Assembly: GCF_000022545.1 (NCBI RefSeq)
Contig: NC_012883.1
Coordinates: 1,480,276-1,544,275, forward strand
Reading direction: 5' to 3'
Origin: Thermococcus sibiricus MM 739
Lineage (GTDB): Archaea; Methanobacteriota_B; Thermococci; Thermococcales; Thermococcaceae
Length of the DNA stretch: 64,000 nt
Shown here: one piece after another, positions 44,232-52,336 of the stretch
Position numbering within the stretch: position 1 is the first letter of the stretch
Layout of the letters: the number at the start of each line of letters is the position of its first letter
The notes under the pieces: model-generated
Told to the model about the DNA's origin: nothing
The model's input: only the letters and a program-made list of their open reading frames with translations
Databases searched by the model: none
Position numbers and translations under genes: made by a program

Positions 44232-44831
44232 CTAATAGCCACCTTCTAATATCATAACGCTAAATTTGGCATCAAACTTTTCAGTAAGGAACTTCCCAGG
44301 GGATTTCGGCCATACCAGATAAAACTTATCCTTAGTTACAAGCCGCTTATTCTCTGAAACCTCATACACGTGAAGCTCAGTCACAGGGAGAAATAACAAA
44401 GGTCTAGCTATAACAACATAGTTCAACTTCTTGGGAGTCAACAGACTCGCACTTAGTTCAGTATCGTAAATTCTGTAAATTCTCATAAAACCTAACGATG
44501 GGACGCCAAACTCTTCAAAATCTTCCCTTACAAAACCATACTCTGTCACCAGCGGTGAAGAAAGAACACATGAAGATGAATAGCAGGTCATTTTCTCAAC
44601 TGGTGAGTAGAGATACAGATACTGCTCGAGAACCTTAAAACCCGAAAACGACGTCAATATAAAGGCCAACAGTATCAGAACACCAAGCTGTTTTAGTTTA
44701 TATTGCCTCTTTTTTATGTAAACATAGTACTTCCAGAACCACGTCAACAGCACGGCAGGTATTATTACATAGTATAGAACAAAAAACGTACCAAATGTAA
44801 CCGGATCAGTAGCATGAGCATAGTATACCAT
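44232..44831 (-). CDS. Membrane protein, unrecognised family, copy 2
   Basis: 199 residues. Membrane helices lie at about residues 14-35 and 48-65, then an extracytoplasmic domain with GVPSLGFMRIYRIYD, VVIARPLLFLPVTELHVYEV and FYLVWPKSPGKFL. These match the same segments in the protein at 27189-27824, so the two are paralogues; only this one has the MTCYSSSC cysteine pair. No known family. The upstream region begins with GGGGG and remains of an IS end further out. Confidence 0.65.
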   Translation of the reverse strand: MVYYAHATDPVTFGTFFVLYYVIIPAVLLTWFWKYYVYIKKRQYKLKQLGVLILLAFILTSFSGFKVLEQYLYLYSPVEKMTCYSSSCVLSSPLVTEYGFVREDFEEFGVPSLGFMRIYRIYDTELSASLLTPKKLNYVVIARPLLFLPVTELHVYEVSENKRLVTKDKFYLVWPKSPGKFLTEKFDAKFSVMILEGGY

Positions 44832-44984
44832 TTCAATCCCCCCATATTGTTAAAGATTAACTATTAAGTTCTTAAAAACATTCCCATCATGACACGTTAT
44901 CGCAACAGTAGTGCACTTTTTCTTACATTTCTCAACCTCTTGTCAGGGCAATTATGTTGGCTATTACCTTACATTTTTCTTTTG

Positions 44985-45015
44985 AAAGCCTCGCCCTTTA
45001 GGATGGACGCACGAG
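44985..45015 (+). mobile_element. IS200/IS605-type end fragment (C)
   Basis: The plus strand reads GAAAGCCTCGCCCTTTAGG followed by ATGGACG. CCTCGCCCTTNAGG is the hairpin motif found at the ends of TnpB-carrying IS elements in Thermococcales. It aligns with fragment A at 45738-45763. No transposase reading frame is preserved next to it. The 100 bases before it carry no gene. Confidence 0.5.
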
Positions 45016-45222
45016 AATTCTGGAACAAGCTCTTGAGCAAGGAGAAGAAGAAAATGGAATCTGTTCCACTATTTATACGGGTTTACCATATTTAACCGAT
45101 CTTAATTTCTCAGTACTTCCTTATTTTCTCACTTTCTCCTCTTTCATGGCATTCCCATTCTTTTTGAACTATCTTTTGGAAGACTTATGAAAAGCTTGTT
45201 CCACGTTTCAACCCTTTGAATA

Positions 45223-45247
45223 TGTGCATATGCACAAACTTTATATG
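45223..45247 (+). promoter_or_regulatory. Palindrome and TATA box before the NifX-type gene
   Basis: TGTGCATATGCACA (45223-45236) is a perfect 14-bp palindrome directly before CTTTATATG (TATA box, 45238-45246). The ATG at 45280 is about 35 bases further on. It is a likely operator. Confidence 0.5.
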
Positions 45248-45279
45248 TACCAAACTTCATCTATTTCTTGGTGATGCGG

Positions 45280-45681
45280 ATGAAGATTGCAATACCTGCA
45301 GAGGACAAGAGAGGTTTAGAAAGCAACGTAAGTGGACATTTTGGAAGGGCCAAGTACTTTGTTTTTGTGGATGTTGAAGATAACAAAATCAAAAATGCAG
45401 AGGTTGTTGAAGTACCCTTCGAGGAACACGGCCCAGGTGATTTGCCAAATTTCATCAAAGAACACGGGGGTGAGGTTGTTCTTGCATATGGAATGGGAAG
45501 AAGAGCAATAGACTACTTCAACCAGCTTGGCATCGAAGTTGTTACAGGGGCTTATGGGAAAATTGAGGATGTCGTTGATGCATTTATCCATCAGGTTCTC
45601 GAAGTCGATCCCCACTGGAAAGAGAAGATAGAAAGGGAGAAAGAAAAAGAGGAGCACTGCGGAGATCGTGAATGCCACTAG
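45280..45681 (+). CDS. NifB/NifX-type dinitrogenase iron-molybdenum cofactor domain protein 1
   Basis: 133 residues from the ATG at 45280, with GGTGAT just before. The domain features are KIAIPAEDKRGLESNVSGHFGRAKYF near the N-terminus and VLAYGMGRRAIDYFNQLGIEV near residue 70. Archaea without nitrogenase use this fold in metal-cluster or cofactor handling. The C-terminus adds a Glu/Lys-rich helix and CGDRECH, a likely metal-binding tail not found in the second copy at 48219-48551. The gene lies between two IS-end fragments. Confidence 0.85.
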   Translation: MKIAIPAEDKRGLESNVSGHFGRAKYFVFVDVEDNKIKNAEVVEVPFEEHGPGDLPNFIKEHGGEVVLAYGMGRRAIDYFNQLGIEVVTGAYGKIEDVVDAFIHQVLEVDPHWKEKIEREKEKEEHCGDRECH

Positions 45682-45768
45682 GGAGTGGGCGATATGCCCG
45701 CAAACCTCTCCGTCAGTGGTGAGGGGATTAAGCTGAACTCTCGCCCTTCAGGACGGGGAGGATGTCAG
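45682..45768 (+). mobile_element. IS200/IS605-type right end, omega-RNA-like remnant (A)
   Basis: After the NifX stop, the plus strand reads GGGCGATATGCCC (small hairpin), CTCTCCGTCAGTGGTGAGGGG, then CTCTCGCCCTTCAGGACGGG and GAGGATGTCAG. This string of short hairpins ending in GGGGAGGANGTCAG is the conserved right end, and omega-RNA scaffold, of TnpB-type IS elements. The same order recurs on the minus strand at 63681-63747. No tnpB or tnpA gene is present on either side. Confidence 0.65.
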
Positions 45769-45875
45769 GTTCCAAAATACTATAGAGCTCCTGAAGTATC
45801 TGTGGAAAACTTATAGAGACGGAAAAGAGAGGCTTCGAAAAGGGATTCATGCCTGATTTTTTAATTCTTTGATCA

Positions 45876-46826
45876 TTAATCCCTCAGAAGCCCCTTAATT
45901 ATCAGCTCTGCCGCTTCTTCTTCGGTCAATCCCTTGGCCATGAGCTGCATCAGCTGGGCCTCATTTATTCTTCCTATCGAAGCCTCATGAGTGAGCTCGG
46001 CTTTGTCGTTCTTCACCCTTAGAAGAGGCACAGTCTGAACGTCGGCTTCGCCCTTGACTATCTCATGACACTCAATGTGACCTTTTGAATACTCTCCAAG
46101 GCCATAAGCTTCATTTACAACGTTTGCCTTTGCATTATCAAAAGCTATTACAGTGGTCTTTAAGTTTGCTCGTGAATGAGCTCCGGTTAAATATGCAACT
46201 TCCTTAATCTCAACAGAATCATCTTTAACAGCTTTTACCTTGGAAGAAAGCTCTGTTACAGCATAGTCATCAATATCAGCCTTCATTTCAAGTTTAAGCT
46301 CTTTAGCACGGTGTTTTATTAGGGAAAATTTCCCTGTATACCTTCCTTTCCTCCTTACTTCAACCTCGGTTATGCTGATCATCCTTACACCTTCTCCGTG
46401 CACGTGTTCGTCTTCATATATTACAGATGCCCCCTCGTCGATCCTAATCTTTGCATATGCATCATGGGTAAAATCTTTGGCATACGGGAAGATGCAGTGA
46501 GAGAGAAATTTAACTTTTGACCCTTTCCCCACAGTTATATCGAAAATAACCCTCTGATAACCCTCACTTTTCAAAAACCCCGTACAGAGATGAATAGGAA
46601 AAGAAAGTTCGATGTTATCCTTGATTTTTATCTCCGCTCTCACACCATTTTCTATTTCCTCACCAACTATCTCAACGCCCTCAACGTTGTTTAATCCTAT
46701 TATCCTCTCTCCACTTATGATTATAGCCGCTACTCTATCACCAAATAGAGATGTATCCAAGCCCTCCTTTTCATAGATATCTACTAAGGCTTCATATTCC
46801 TTTACTCGATCCATCTTGATGGCCAT
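45876..46826 (-). CDS. SufB/SufD family Fe-S assembly protein
   Basis: 316 residues of the SufBD core: a right-handed beta-helix with many short strands (VIFDITVGKGSKVKFLSHC, AYAKIRIDEGASVIYED, HSRANLKTTVIAFDNAKA) and the typical end MAKGLTEEEAAELIIKGLL. GESDANVQ-like EADVQTVPLL and THEASIGRINEAQLMQLMA are the parts near the partner interface. It should form a SufBC- or SufCD-type complex. The start overlaps the sufC end by 35 bases, so both are translated together. A second SufBD gene lies at the right edge. Confidence 0.9.
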   Translation of the reverse strand: MAIKMDRVKEYEALVDIYEKEGLDTSLFGDRVAAIIISGERIIGLNNVEGVEIVGEEIENGVRAEIKIKDNIELSFPIHLCTGFLKSEGYQRVIFDITVGKGSKVKFLSHCIFPYAKDFTHDAYAKIRIDEGASVIYEDEHVHGEGVRMISITEVEVRRKGRYTGKFSLIKHRAKELKLEMKADIDDYAVTELSSKVKAVKDDSVEIKEVAYLTGAHSRANLKTTVIAFDNAKANVVNEAYGLGEYSKGHIECHEIVKGEADVQTVPLLRVKNDKAELTHEASIGRINEAQLMQLMAKGLTEEEAAELIIKGLLRD

Positions 46827-47541
46827 ATCTCATCACTTCCAAAAGCGGGCATTTTCCACAAGCCCTCTTGTAGTATTCAACTACCTCATCAGAGAACCCT
46901 TTTCTTACGATTTTTCCACTGCACACAAAGTAACTAAACTCTGTTTTCTTTGCAATGTCCTCATGGTGAGTGATTAGAATTATTGTTGTTCCAATCCTTT
47001 TCAAATAATCTAAGATTCTGTCTATTAACTCAGTTACAGTTATGTCTAGGCCAGAATCGGGTTCATCAAGAATTGCATATTTTGGTTTTAAGAGAAGAAT
47101 AGATGCAAGCTCAACTCTTTTTCTTTCCCCGCCACTGAGACTCTTGTCAACAAACCTGGAATGATAGAGTTCATATGGCAGACCCACAATCTCAAGGACT
47201 TCTTTCAATTCCTCTTTATCCACATTTAGTTTTCCTCCAAGTGTGAGATACTCCTCGACGGTAATCCCATCATAGCGGGCCGGTTCTTGCCATAGTAAGC
47301 TAATACCTAATCTGGCTCTCTCGGTTATATTTAACTCCGTTATATCCTTATCTCCCATAAAGATTCTACCTTCACTTGGCTTTATAACCCCCATTAAAAT
47401 ATAAGCTATGGTGGACTTTCCAGCACCATTGGGGCCGAGAATAGAGTAGCTCATGCCCTCTTTGAAGCGCATATTGATTTTTTCTAATATTTTTCTGCCA
47501 TTTGCGGAGTAGGTAATGTTTCTCAGTAACAACATGGACAT
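46792..47541 (-). CDS. sufC: SufC-type ATPase
   Basis: 249 residues. The ATP-binding motifs are GPNGAGKST (Walker A, near residue 35), LSGGERKRVELASILLL (signature) and YAILDEPDSGLD (Walker B), with THHEDIA for the H loop. In the Suf system it drives Fe-S cluster assembly on SufB/SufD. It is first in the leftward sufC-sufBD operon. No strong ribosome binding site is visible before the ATG at 47541, and an ATG at 47535 is also possible. Confidence 0.92.
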   Translation of the reverse strand: MSMLLLRNITYSANGRKILEKINMRFKEGMSYSILGPNGAGKSTIAYILMGVIKPSEGRIFMGDKDITELNITERARLGISLLWQEPARYDGITVEEYLTLGGKLNVDKEELKEVLEIVGLPYELYHSRFVDKSLSGGERKRVELASILLLKPKYAILDEPDSGLDITVTELIDRILDYLKRIGTTIILITHHEDIAKKTEFSYFVCSGKIVRKGFSDEVVEYYKRACGKCPLLEVMRYGHQDGSSKGI

Positions 47542-47613
47542 CGAAAGATGATCATGTGAACGAAATTTAAAGTTTTTGGAACGTTTTTGTCCTCAAACCA
47601 TAAGTTGAAAACC

Positions 47614-47641
47614 TTCACATTTGAAAATATTTTTAAGTGAA
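47614..47641. promoter_or_regulatory. Large imperfect palindrome between sufC and the Hdr-like gene
   Basis: TTCAC at 47614-47618 and GTGAA at 47637-47641 enclose an AT-rich centre AAAATATTTT that is itself a palindrome. It lies in the divergent control region, so it may regulate both the suf genes and the small iron-sulfur genes. The regulator is unknown. Confidence 0.35.
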
Positions 47642-47669
47642 TTAAAACTCATATATTATGGTGATGCCA

Positions 47670-48035
47670 ATGAAAGGTCTAATCTTATGTGTCTGCCAAG
47701 GGACCTGCCCTTCTTTCCAAAAAATGAATGTTTTTGAAATCTTGAATCACTTTAGAAGGGAGAAAAAAGTCGACTTTGTAGCACTACATCCACAGCTCTG
47801 TGCCACTGATGGCGACAACTTCTGGAGAGCTTTATTGAAAAACGGAAACGACATAGAGAAGCTCTTCGTGGCCGGGTGCGACCCGGTGATGCAGAAGAAG
47901 ATGTTCGGCTGGACGTTTAAAGAGCTTGGATTCGATGAACAAAAGTTCATTGGGATTGAAATCAGGAACATGACCACTGAAGAGGTCATCAAAGTCATAG
48001 ACGAGGCCATGAGTGTGGATACCCAGGAGGGATGA
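47670..48035 (+). CDS. HdrA N-terminal-like iron-sulfur protein
   Basis: 121 residues from the ATG at 47670 (GGTGAT upstream). It looks like the N-terminal domain of heterodisulfide reductase subunit A: GLILCVCQGTCPSF with two cysteines (residues ~6 and 10), HPQLCATDGDNFW, and LFVAGCDPVMQKKMFGW near residue 70. These four cysteines suit a [4Fe-4S] cluster. The FAD part of HdrA is absent. The ferredoxin gene starts 2 bases after its stop, so the pair probably exchanges electrons. Confidence 0.72.
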   Translation: MKGLILCVCQGTCPSFQKMNVFEILNHFRREKKVDFVALHPQLCATDGDNFWRALLKNGNDIEKLFVAGCDPVMQKKMFGWTFKELGFDEQKFIGIEIRNMTTEEVIKVIDEAMSVDTQEG

Positions 48036-48037
48036 AA

Positions 48038-48244
48038 ATGGCAAAGAACTGGTACCCCATGATAGATTACGAAAAGTGCACCGGATGTTTAACATGCGTT
48101 AACTTCTGCCCCCATGAAGTCTATGAAGTTGATCCCAACCCCGGAAAGCCCAGAGTTGTCAACCCAGAGAACTGTGTGGAGTTCTGCAGAGGCTGCCAGA
48201 GGATATGTCCTGCTGGAGCTATAAACTACTTCGGAGACTCCTGA
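48038..48244 (+). CDS. 2[4Fe-4S] ferredoxin
   Basis: 68 residues. Two cluster motifs are present: CTGCLTCVNFCP near residues 13-24 and CVEFCRGCQRICP near 47-59, the second with an unusual CX3C start. It follows the Hdr-like gene and is probably its electron partner. The 3' end overlaps the minus-strand NifX-type gene by 26 bases. An ATG at 48032 is also possible. Confidence 0.85.
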   Translation: MAKNWYPMIDYEKCTGCLTCVNFCPHEVYEVDPNPGKPRVVNPENCVEFCRGCQRICPAGAINYFGDS

Positions 48245-48551
48245 GAGCTTCTTCCACTCTTTTTCCTGCCTTTACTTTCACTATTCTAACCCCCCCCGCT
48301 TCTAGTATGGGCTTTCCCTTCGGACATTCCATCGGCGTTAGAAGAACATCGACGCCGAGGTTAACGAGGAAGAGCGCCACTTTCGGGCCGGCCCCGTGTG
48401 GTTCCCCTCGGTAAGGGTTTTCAATAACCTGAACTTCCTTTATGTTGCCACCATCAAGTTCAACGACTGTGAAGGTCTCAGCCCTCACGAGGCTCTCGTG
48501 AACCCTGTCATCCAGCCCACCCTTTGAAGTCGGAACTGCGACCTTAGGCAT
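48219..48551 (-). CDS. NifB/NifX-type dinitrogenase iron-molybdenum cofactor domain protein 2
   Basis: 110 residues from MPKVAVPTSKGGLDDRVHES at 48551; the ATG has GGTGAT before it, and the end of the CDF gene overlaps it by 8 bases. LTPMECPKGKPILEAGGVRIVKVKAG is the C-terminal half. Compared with the copy at 45280-45681 it lacks the cysteine tail. The codon choice is richer in G and C, matching the CDF gene upstream, so the two were probably gained together. Confidence 0.82.
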   Translation of the reverse strand: MPKVAVPTSKGGLDDRVHESLVRAETFTVVELDGGNIKEVQVIENPYRGEPHGAGPKVALFLVNLGVDVLLTPMECPKGKPILEAGGVRIVKVKAGKRVEEALRSLRSSL

Positions 48552-49434
48552 CTCCATCACCGCACAGCAGGTTCTTGCCATCACACCTGTCCACTTCGAG
48601 TTGGACAGTAACATGCGTTATCCCAAACTTTCTCAACCTTTCCTCGATCTCGTCAATAATCCTCTGCGCCTCGCCCAGCGGCATGTCATCAACCTCGACG
48701 TGACACTCGAAGTGGACTTCATCCTCACCTATCCGCCAGGCATGGAAGTGGTGCGCGTTCTTAACGCCCGGAATTGCCTCAATTTCGCGCTTTACTGCTT
48801 CAAGGTCGAGTTCTGGAGAGGCCTCCATGAGAACCTCAATACTCTCCCTGAGGATTTCGTAGGCCTCGCGGAGGATGTAGAGCGAGATAAAGACCGTCAC
48901 GAGCGGGTCAATCCAAAGAATGTTCCATTTCATTATAGCGATTCCACCGGCGACAACAGCAACCGACGAGAGGGTATCCGTTAGAAGGTGCAGGTAAGCT
49001 GAGCGGACGTTAAGGCCATGAGCATGCTCGTGAAGAAGCAAGACTGAGAACAGGTTAGCAAAAAGACCAATCAACGCCACACCTAACATCAGCGGGCCAT
49101 CTATCGGCTCGGGGTTCTTAAAACGCCGATACGCTTCGACAAGGAGGAGTAGTGAAACACCCACGAGCACAGCCGAGTTCATAAACGCCACGAGGATTTC
49201 GACCCGCCTGTAACCGAAGGTGTACTTCTCGTTGGCCTTCCGCTCGCCAATTCTTATGGCAAAGTAGCTCGCGAGCAGACTCATGCTGTCGCCGAAGTTG
49301 TGGAGAGAATCACTAAGGAGCGCTAAACTTCCCGAGAGAAGCCCCCCAACTACCTCGGCGATTGTTATGATGATGTTAAGAGCAAAGGAGAAAAGTATTC
49401 TCCCCTTTACCCCGTGAGCGTGATGGTCGCCCAT
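48544..49434 (-). CDS. CDF-family metal cation exporter
   Basis: 296 residues. Six membrane helices precede a cytoplasmic metal-binding domain. The transport-site motif LALLSDSLHNFGDS (residues ~38-51) and LHLLTDTLSSVAVVAGG in helix 5 carry the Asp/His ligands. The C-terminal part has HHFHAWRIGEDEVHFECHVEV, typical of CzcD/ZitB-type zinc exporters. A Cys-rich tail (CDGKNLLCGDGDA) ends the protein. It is the upstream gene of the NifX-type pair and is GC-richer than the genes at 45-48 kb. Confidence 0.92.
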   Translation of the reverse strand: MGDHHAHGVKGRILFSFALNIIITIAEVVGGLLSGSLALLSDSLHNFGDSMSLLASYFAIRIGERKANEKYTFGYRRVEILVAFMNSAVLVGVSLLLLVEAYRRFKNPEPIDGPLMLGVALIGLFANLFSVLLLHEHAHGLNVRSAYLHLLTDTLSSVAVVAGGIAIMKWNILWIDPLVTVFISLYILREAYEILRESIEVLMEASPELDLEAVKREIEAIPGVKNAHHFHAWRIGEDEVHFECHVEVDDMPLGEAQRIIDEIEERLRKFGITHVTVQLEVDRCDGKNLLCGDGDA

Positions 49435-49545
49435 TTCAATCCCTATGAGATCTTTCTGCCCAACGTATAAAAGGTTTTCGAACGCTAAGATTTCTGTGGA
49501 AAAGATTTATTTGAAGGGAAATCCATACACAAACCGGGGATGGGT

Positions 49546-49980
49546 ATGAAGCGTCTTGAGTACAAAGCCGAACTTAAATGGGATGGCAACGTGGGGAGCG
49601 AGGTGAAGGTTAGGGGCTTCTCTTTTAAGATAGACACGAGCACAGACGGCCGAAACGCTGGGCCGAATCCGACAGAGTACCTGCTCGCTGCTATAGGCGG
49701 CTGTCTGACCGTGAACTGGGGCAGGCTCATAAAGAAGATGCGGCTAAAAGTTGATGAAATGCACGTAATCGTCTCGGGATGGAGGGATCAAGAAGAGCCC
49801 CGGCTGAAGGAGATTACCTACAAAGTCCGCATCGTGACGGAAGAGCCCGAGAAAAAGGTACTCCGCGTCAAGGAGCTTGCTGAGAAATACGGGACGGTGT
49901 TTAACACGGTGGGAGCTGAGAAGATAAAGGGTGAAGTGGAGATAGTTAGAAAGGGCCGGCTTGATGCCGTCAAAGACTGA
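49546..49980 (+). CDS. OsmC family protein
   Basis: 144 residues. The OsmC fold shows FKIDTSTDGRNAGPNPTEYL and LLAAIGGCLTVNWGRL near residues 48-63, with Cys56 as the expected peroxidatic cysteine; the second cysteine of classic OsmC is not seen, so it may belong to the YhfA-like subgroup. It likely detoxifies organic hydroperoxides or acts as a thiol sensor. The start with GGGATGGGT upstream is 49546. The 3' end overlaps arsC tail to tail by 11 bases. Confidence 0.85.
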   Translation: MKRLEYKAELKWDGNVGSEVKVRGFSFKIDTSTDGRNAGPNPTEYLLAAIGGCLTVNWGRLIKKMRLKVDEMHVIVSGWRDQEEPRLKEITYKVRIVTEEPEKKVLRVKELAEKYGTVFNTVGAEKIKGEVEIVRKGRLDAVKD

Positions 49981-50419
49981 AAAGACTTTTTCTCCCGATT
50001 ATCTCCTCCTTGCTCTTGCCCGCTTTCAAGTCTTCAATAAGCTTAATCACCCTCCGCTTTATCTCGTCCCTCACCTCTCGGTACTTCTCTATCGGTTTCC
50101 CGTAGGGGTCTTCGAGCCCCCAGTCCCACGTCTTCTCCGGGGGAGCGTAGGGGCACCTGTCGAGGCAGCCCATCGTTATGACGATGTATGCCTTCTCAGC
50201 CATCTCCTCGGTGTAGAGCTTCGGGTACTGCCCCTCGAGAGAAATTCCAATCTCCTCCATCACCTTCCTTGCCAAAGGATCTATCTCCTCAGCCGGCTCC
50301 GTCCCGGCGCTCATGACCTTAAACCTCGGGTCGTCGTTGAAGTGGTTGAAAAAAGCCTCCGCCATCTGACTCCGGGCCGAGTTCTTCACGCAGACGAAGA
50401 GTATGAGCTTCTCGTCCAT
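49970..50419 (-). CDS. arsC: Arsenate reductase, low-molecular-weight phosphatase family
   Basis: 149 residues from the ATG at 50419 (GGTGAG upstream). The P-loop FVCVKNSARSQMAEAFF near residues 8-24 has the catalytic Cys and Arg; VITMGCLDRCPYAPP near residue 82 supplies the two redox cysteines, as in thioredoxin-coupled ArsC. It reduces arsenate to arsenite, which the divergent Acr3 gene exports. This pairing is the usual ars arrangement. Confidence 0.92.
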   Translation of the reverse strand: MDEKLILFVCVKNSARSQMAEAFFNHFNDDPRFKVMSAGTEPAEEIDPLARKVMEEIGISLEGQYPKLYTEEMAEKAYIVITMGCLDRCPYAPPEKTWDWGLEDPYGKPIEKYREVRDEIKRRVIKLIEDLKAGKSKEEIIGRKSLFSL

Positions 50420-50491
50420 TTTACTCACCGATTAAGACTCAAAAATGGACTTTAAATATCTTTTCGCTATAGTCTATATAGATCAACACAT

Positions 50492-50507
50492 ATGAATTAA
50501 ATTTCAT
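50492..50507. promoter_or_regulatory. Inverted repeat in the divergent arsC-acr3 region
   Basis: ATGAA-N6-TTCAT lies between the divergent arsC and acr3 starts. It is followed by a CTTTTATATG TATA-like element for acr3. It could be an ArsR-type operator, but no arsR gene is in the window. Confidence 0.35.
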
Positions 50508-50577
50508 TTTAAGTTCCACCTTTGGTTTTGAAAAGACTTTTATATGAAATTCGACTCATCTCAAAAAGGGTGGAAAA

Positions 50578-51672
50578 ATGGAAAAGAAGGGACTAGGATT
50601 TTTTGAAAAGTACCTCTCAATCTGGGTTGCCCTCTGTATAATCGCGGGGATAGCGCTTGGAAAATTTATGCCTTCAGTGTCACAGGCTCTTTCAAAGTTC
50701 ACGGTTGCTAACGTTAACATCCCGATAGCCGTCCTGATATGGGCCATGATATACCCGATGATGGTTAAAGTGGACTTTTCAGCCATAAAGAACGTCCATA
50801 AGGGGCAGATGCTCAAGGGACTTATCGTAACCTGGGTCACAAACTGGCTGATCAAACCTTTCAGCATGTTTCTGATAAGCTCTTTCTTCATAGGGATCCT
50901 GTTTTCTGCAAAGCTCGGCCTCATAGATGTTTCACTCGCCAAAGAGTACATAGCCGGTGCAATACTCCTCGGAGCAGCACCATGCACCGCAATGGTCTTC
51001 GTGTGGAGCTACCTCGCGGACGGCGACCCTCTCTACACGCTCGTCCAGGTTGCGACCAACGACATCATAATCCTCTTCGCCTTCGCCCCGATAGTCGGCT
51101 TCCTCATGGGATTAAACAAGATCCCTGTCCCCTATGAGACACTCCTCATCTCCGTGGTTCTCTTCGTGGTCATTCCCCTAACGGCCGGCTACATCTCAAG
51201 GAGACATATTCTCAGGACAAAGGGGCCCGAGTGGTTTGAAAAGAATTTCCTTCCAAAGTTGAGCACGGTTTCCATAGTGGGACTCCTCCTAACACTGATA
51301 CTGATCTTCTCCTTCCAAGGCAACATAATCCTTGAGAACCCGCTTCACATAGTCCTCATCGCCATTCCACTCACGATACAGACATACTTCATCTTCGCCA
51401 TCGCCTACGGCTGGGCGTGGCTCTGGAAGCTCCCGCACAAGGTGGCAGCTCCAGCCTCGTTCATAGGAGCGAGCAACTTCTTCGAGCTCGCTGTGGCAGT
51501 GGCTATAGCGCTCTTCGGCCTGGAGAGCGGGGCAGCGCTGGCGACAGTGGTCGGCGTCCTCGAAGAGGTCCCCATAATGCTCAGCCTTGTGTGGATTGCA
51601 AACAGGACGAGGCACCTCTTTACGGCGAAGTTCGAAGCCGGGAGCGCCGTGCCGACGCTTTCTGAGGAGTGA
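50578..51672 (+). CDS. acr3: Acr3 family arsenite efflux carrier
   Basis: 364 residues with ten membrane helices of the ACR3/BASS superfamily. The segment LLGAAPCTAMVFVWSYLADGDP near residues 127-148 has the essential conserved cysteine; FIGASNFFELAVAVAIALFG near residue 300 is the second half motif. It exports arsenite using the proton gradient. GGTGGAAAA precedes the ATG. It stands divergent from arsC. Codon use is richer in G and C in its second half than in the first, a sign of mixed ancestry. Confidence 0.93.
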   Translation: MEKKGLGFFEKYLSIWVALCIIAGIALGKFMPSVSQALSKFTVANVNIPIAVLIWAMIYPMMVKVDFSAIKNVHKGQMLKGLIVTWVTNWLIKPFSMFLISSFFIGILFSAKLGLIDVSLAKEYIAGAILLGAAPCTAMVFVWSYLADGDPLYTLVQVATNDIIILFAFAPIVGFLMGLNKIPVPYETLLISVVLFVVIPLTAGYISRRHILRTKGPEWFEKNFLPKLSTVSIVGLLLTLILIFSFQGNIILENPLHIVLIAIPLTIQTYFIFAIAYGWAWLWKLPHKVAAPASFIGASNFFELAVAVAIALFGLESGAALATVVGVLEEVPIMLSLVWIANRTRHLFTAKFEAGSAVPTLSEE

Positions 51673-51745
51673 TTGTCTCTCCACTTTTTCTTTTGAGGCA
51701 AAAACTTAATCAATGAAAATGCATTCATTAATTCTGGGATGTGCC

Positions 51746-52336
51746 ATGAGGATTGAACTGCCTTCTCCAAGGCGTAAGGGTGAAATGAGTGTAGAAGAAG
51801 CAATAAACCTTAGGAAAAGCATCAGGCGGTACAAGGCCGAACCTCTAACACTCGAACAGGTTTCTCAGATACTTTGGGCTGCCTACGGGATAAACGCCCA
51901 TGGAAAGAGGACTTCTCCGAGCGCAGGCGCGTGCTATCCTTTTGAAGTCTACGTGGCGGTTTCGAACGTCGAAGGCCTTGAGCCCGGATTCTACCACTAC
52001 GACGGCAAAAACCATGCTCTCGAACTAATACGGGAAGGAAACTTAAACGGCCCATTAGCAAAAGCATGTCTCAATCAAAGGCACGTTGAAATCGCACCGA
52101 TAAACATCATAATCGTTGCTCACTACGAGAGGACGACGAGGAGATATGGAGAGAGAGGATACAGATACGTGCACATAGATGCCGGCCACATGGGGCAGAA
52201 TATCTATCTGCAGGTTACCGCTTTAGGCCTAGGAACCGTTGCTGTGGGAGCCTTTAGAGACAAAGAAGTCAAAAAAGTAATAGATGTACCTGGAGATCCA
52301 TTGTACATCTTCCCGGTTGGAGTTCCAGAAAGTTAG
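51746..52336 (+). CDS. SagB-type nitroreductase family protein
   Basis: 196 residues from the ATG at 51746, which follows GGGATGTGCC; an in-frame ATG at 51713 would add 11 residues. FMN-binding elements of the family are seen: LRKSIRRYKAEPLTLEQVSQ near residue 18, TSPSAGACYPFEVYV near residue 53 and LGLGTVAVGAFRDKEV. Members reduce quinones, nitro compounds or thiazoline rings; the substrate here is unknown. Its stop overlaps the next leftward gene by 4 bases. Confidence 0.87.
   Translation: MRIELPSPRRKGEMSVEEAINLRKSIRRYKAEPLTLEQVSQILWAAYGINAHGKRTSPSAGACYPFEVYVAVSNVEGLEPGFYHYDGKNHALELIREGNLNGPLAKACLNQRHVEIAPINIIIVAHYERTTRRYGERGYRYVHIDAGHMGQNIYLQVTALGLGTVAVGAFRDKEVKKVIDVPGDPLYIFPVGVPES

Larger units (their letters stand above)
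44832..45279. other. Gene-free stretch between the membrane gene and the NifX-type gene
   Basis: About 450 bases without a convincing gene. It holds the IS-end fragment C near 45.0 kb, then AT-rich sequence, a palindrome TGTGCATATGCACA (45223-45236) and a CTTTATATG TATA box for the NifX-type gene. An open frame at 44889-45095 is judged accidental. Confidence 0.5.

Noticed and set aside
44889-45095. 68-residue plus-strand open frame
   Set aside because: It runs through the IS-end hairpin, has no ribosome binding site, and its protein text is not family-like.
49961-50455. 164-residue plus-strand frame over arsC
   Set aside because: It is antisense to the arsC gene, which has clear catalytic motifs; length is due to high GC content there.
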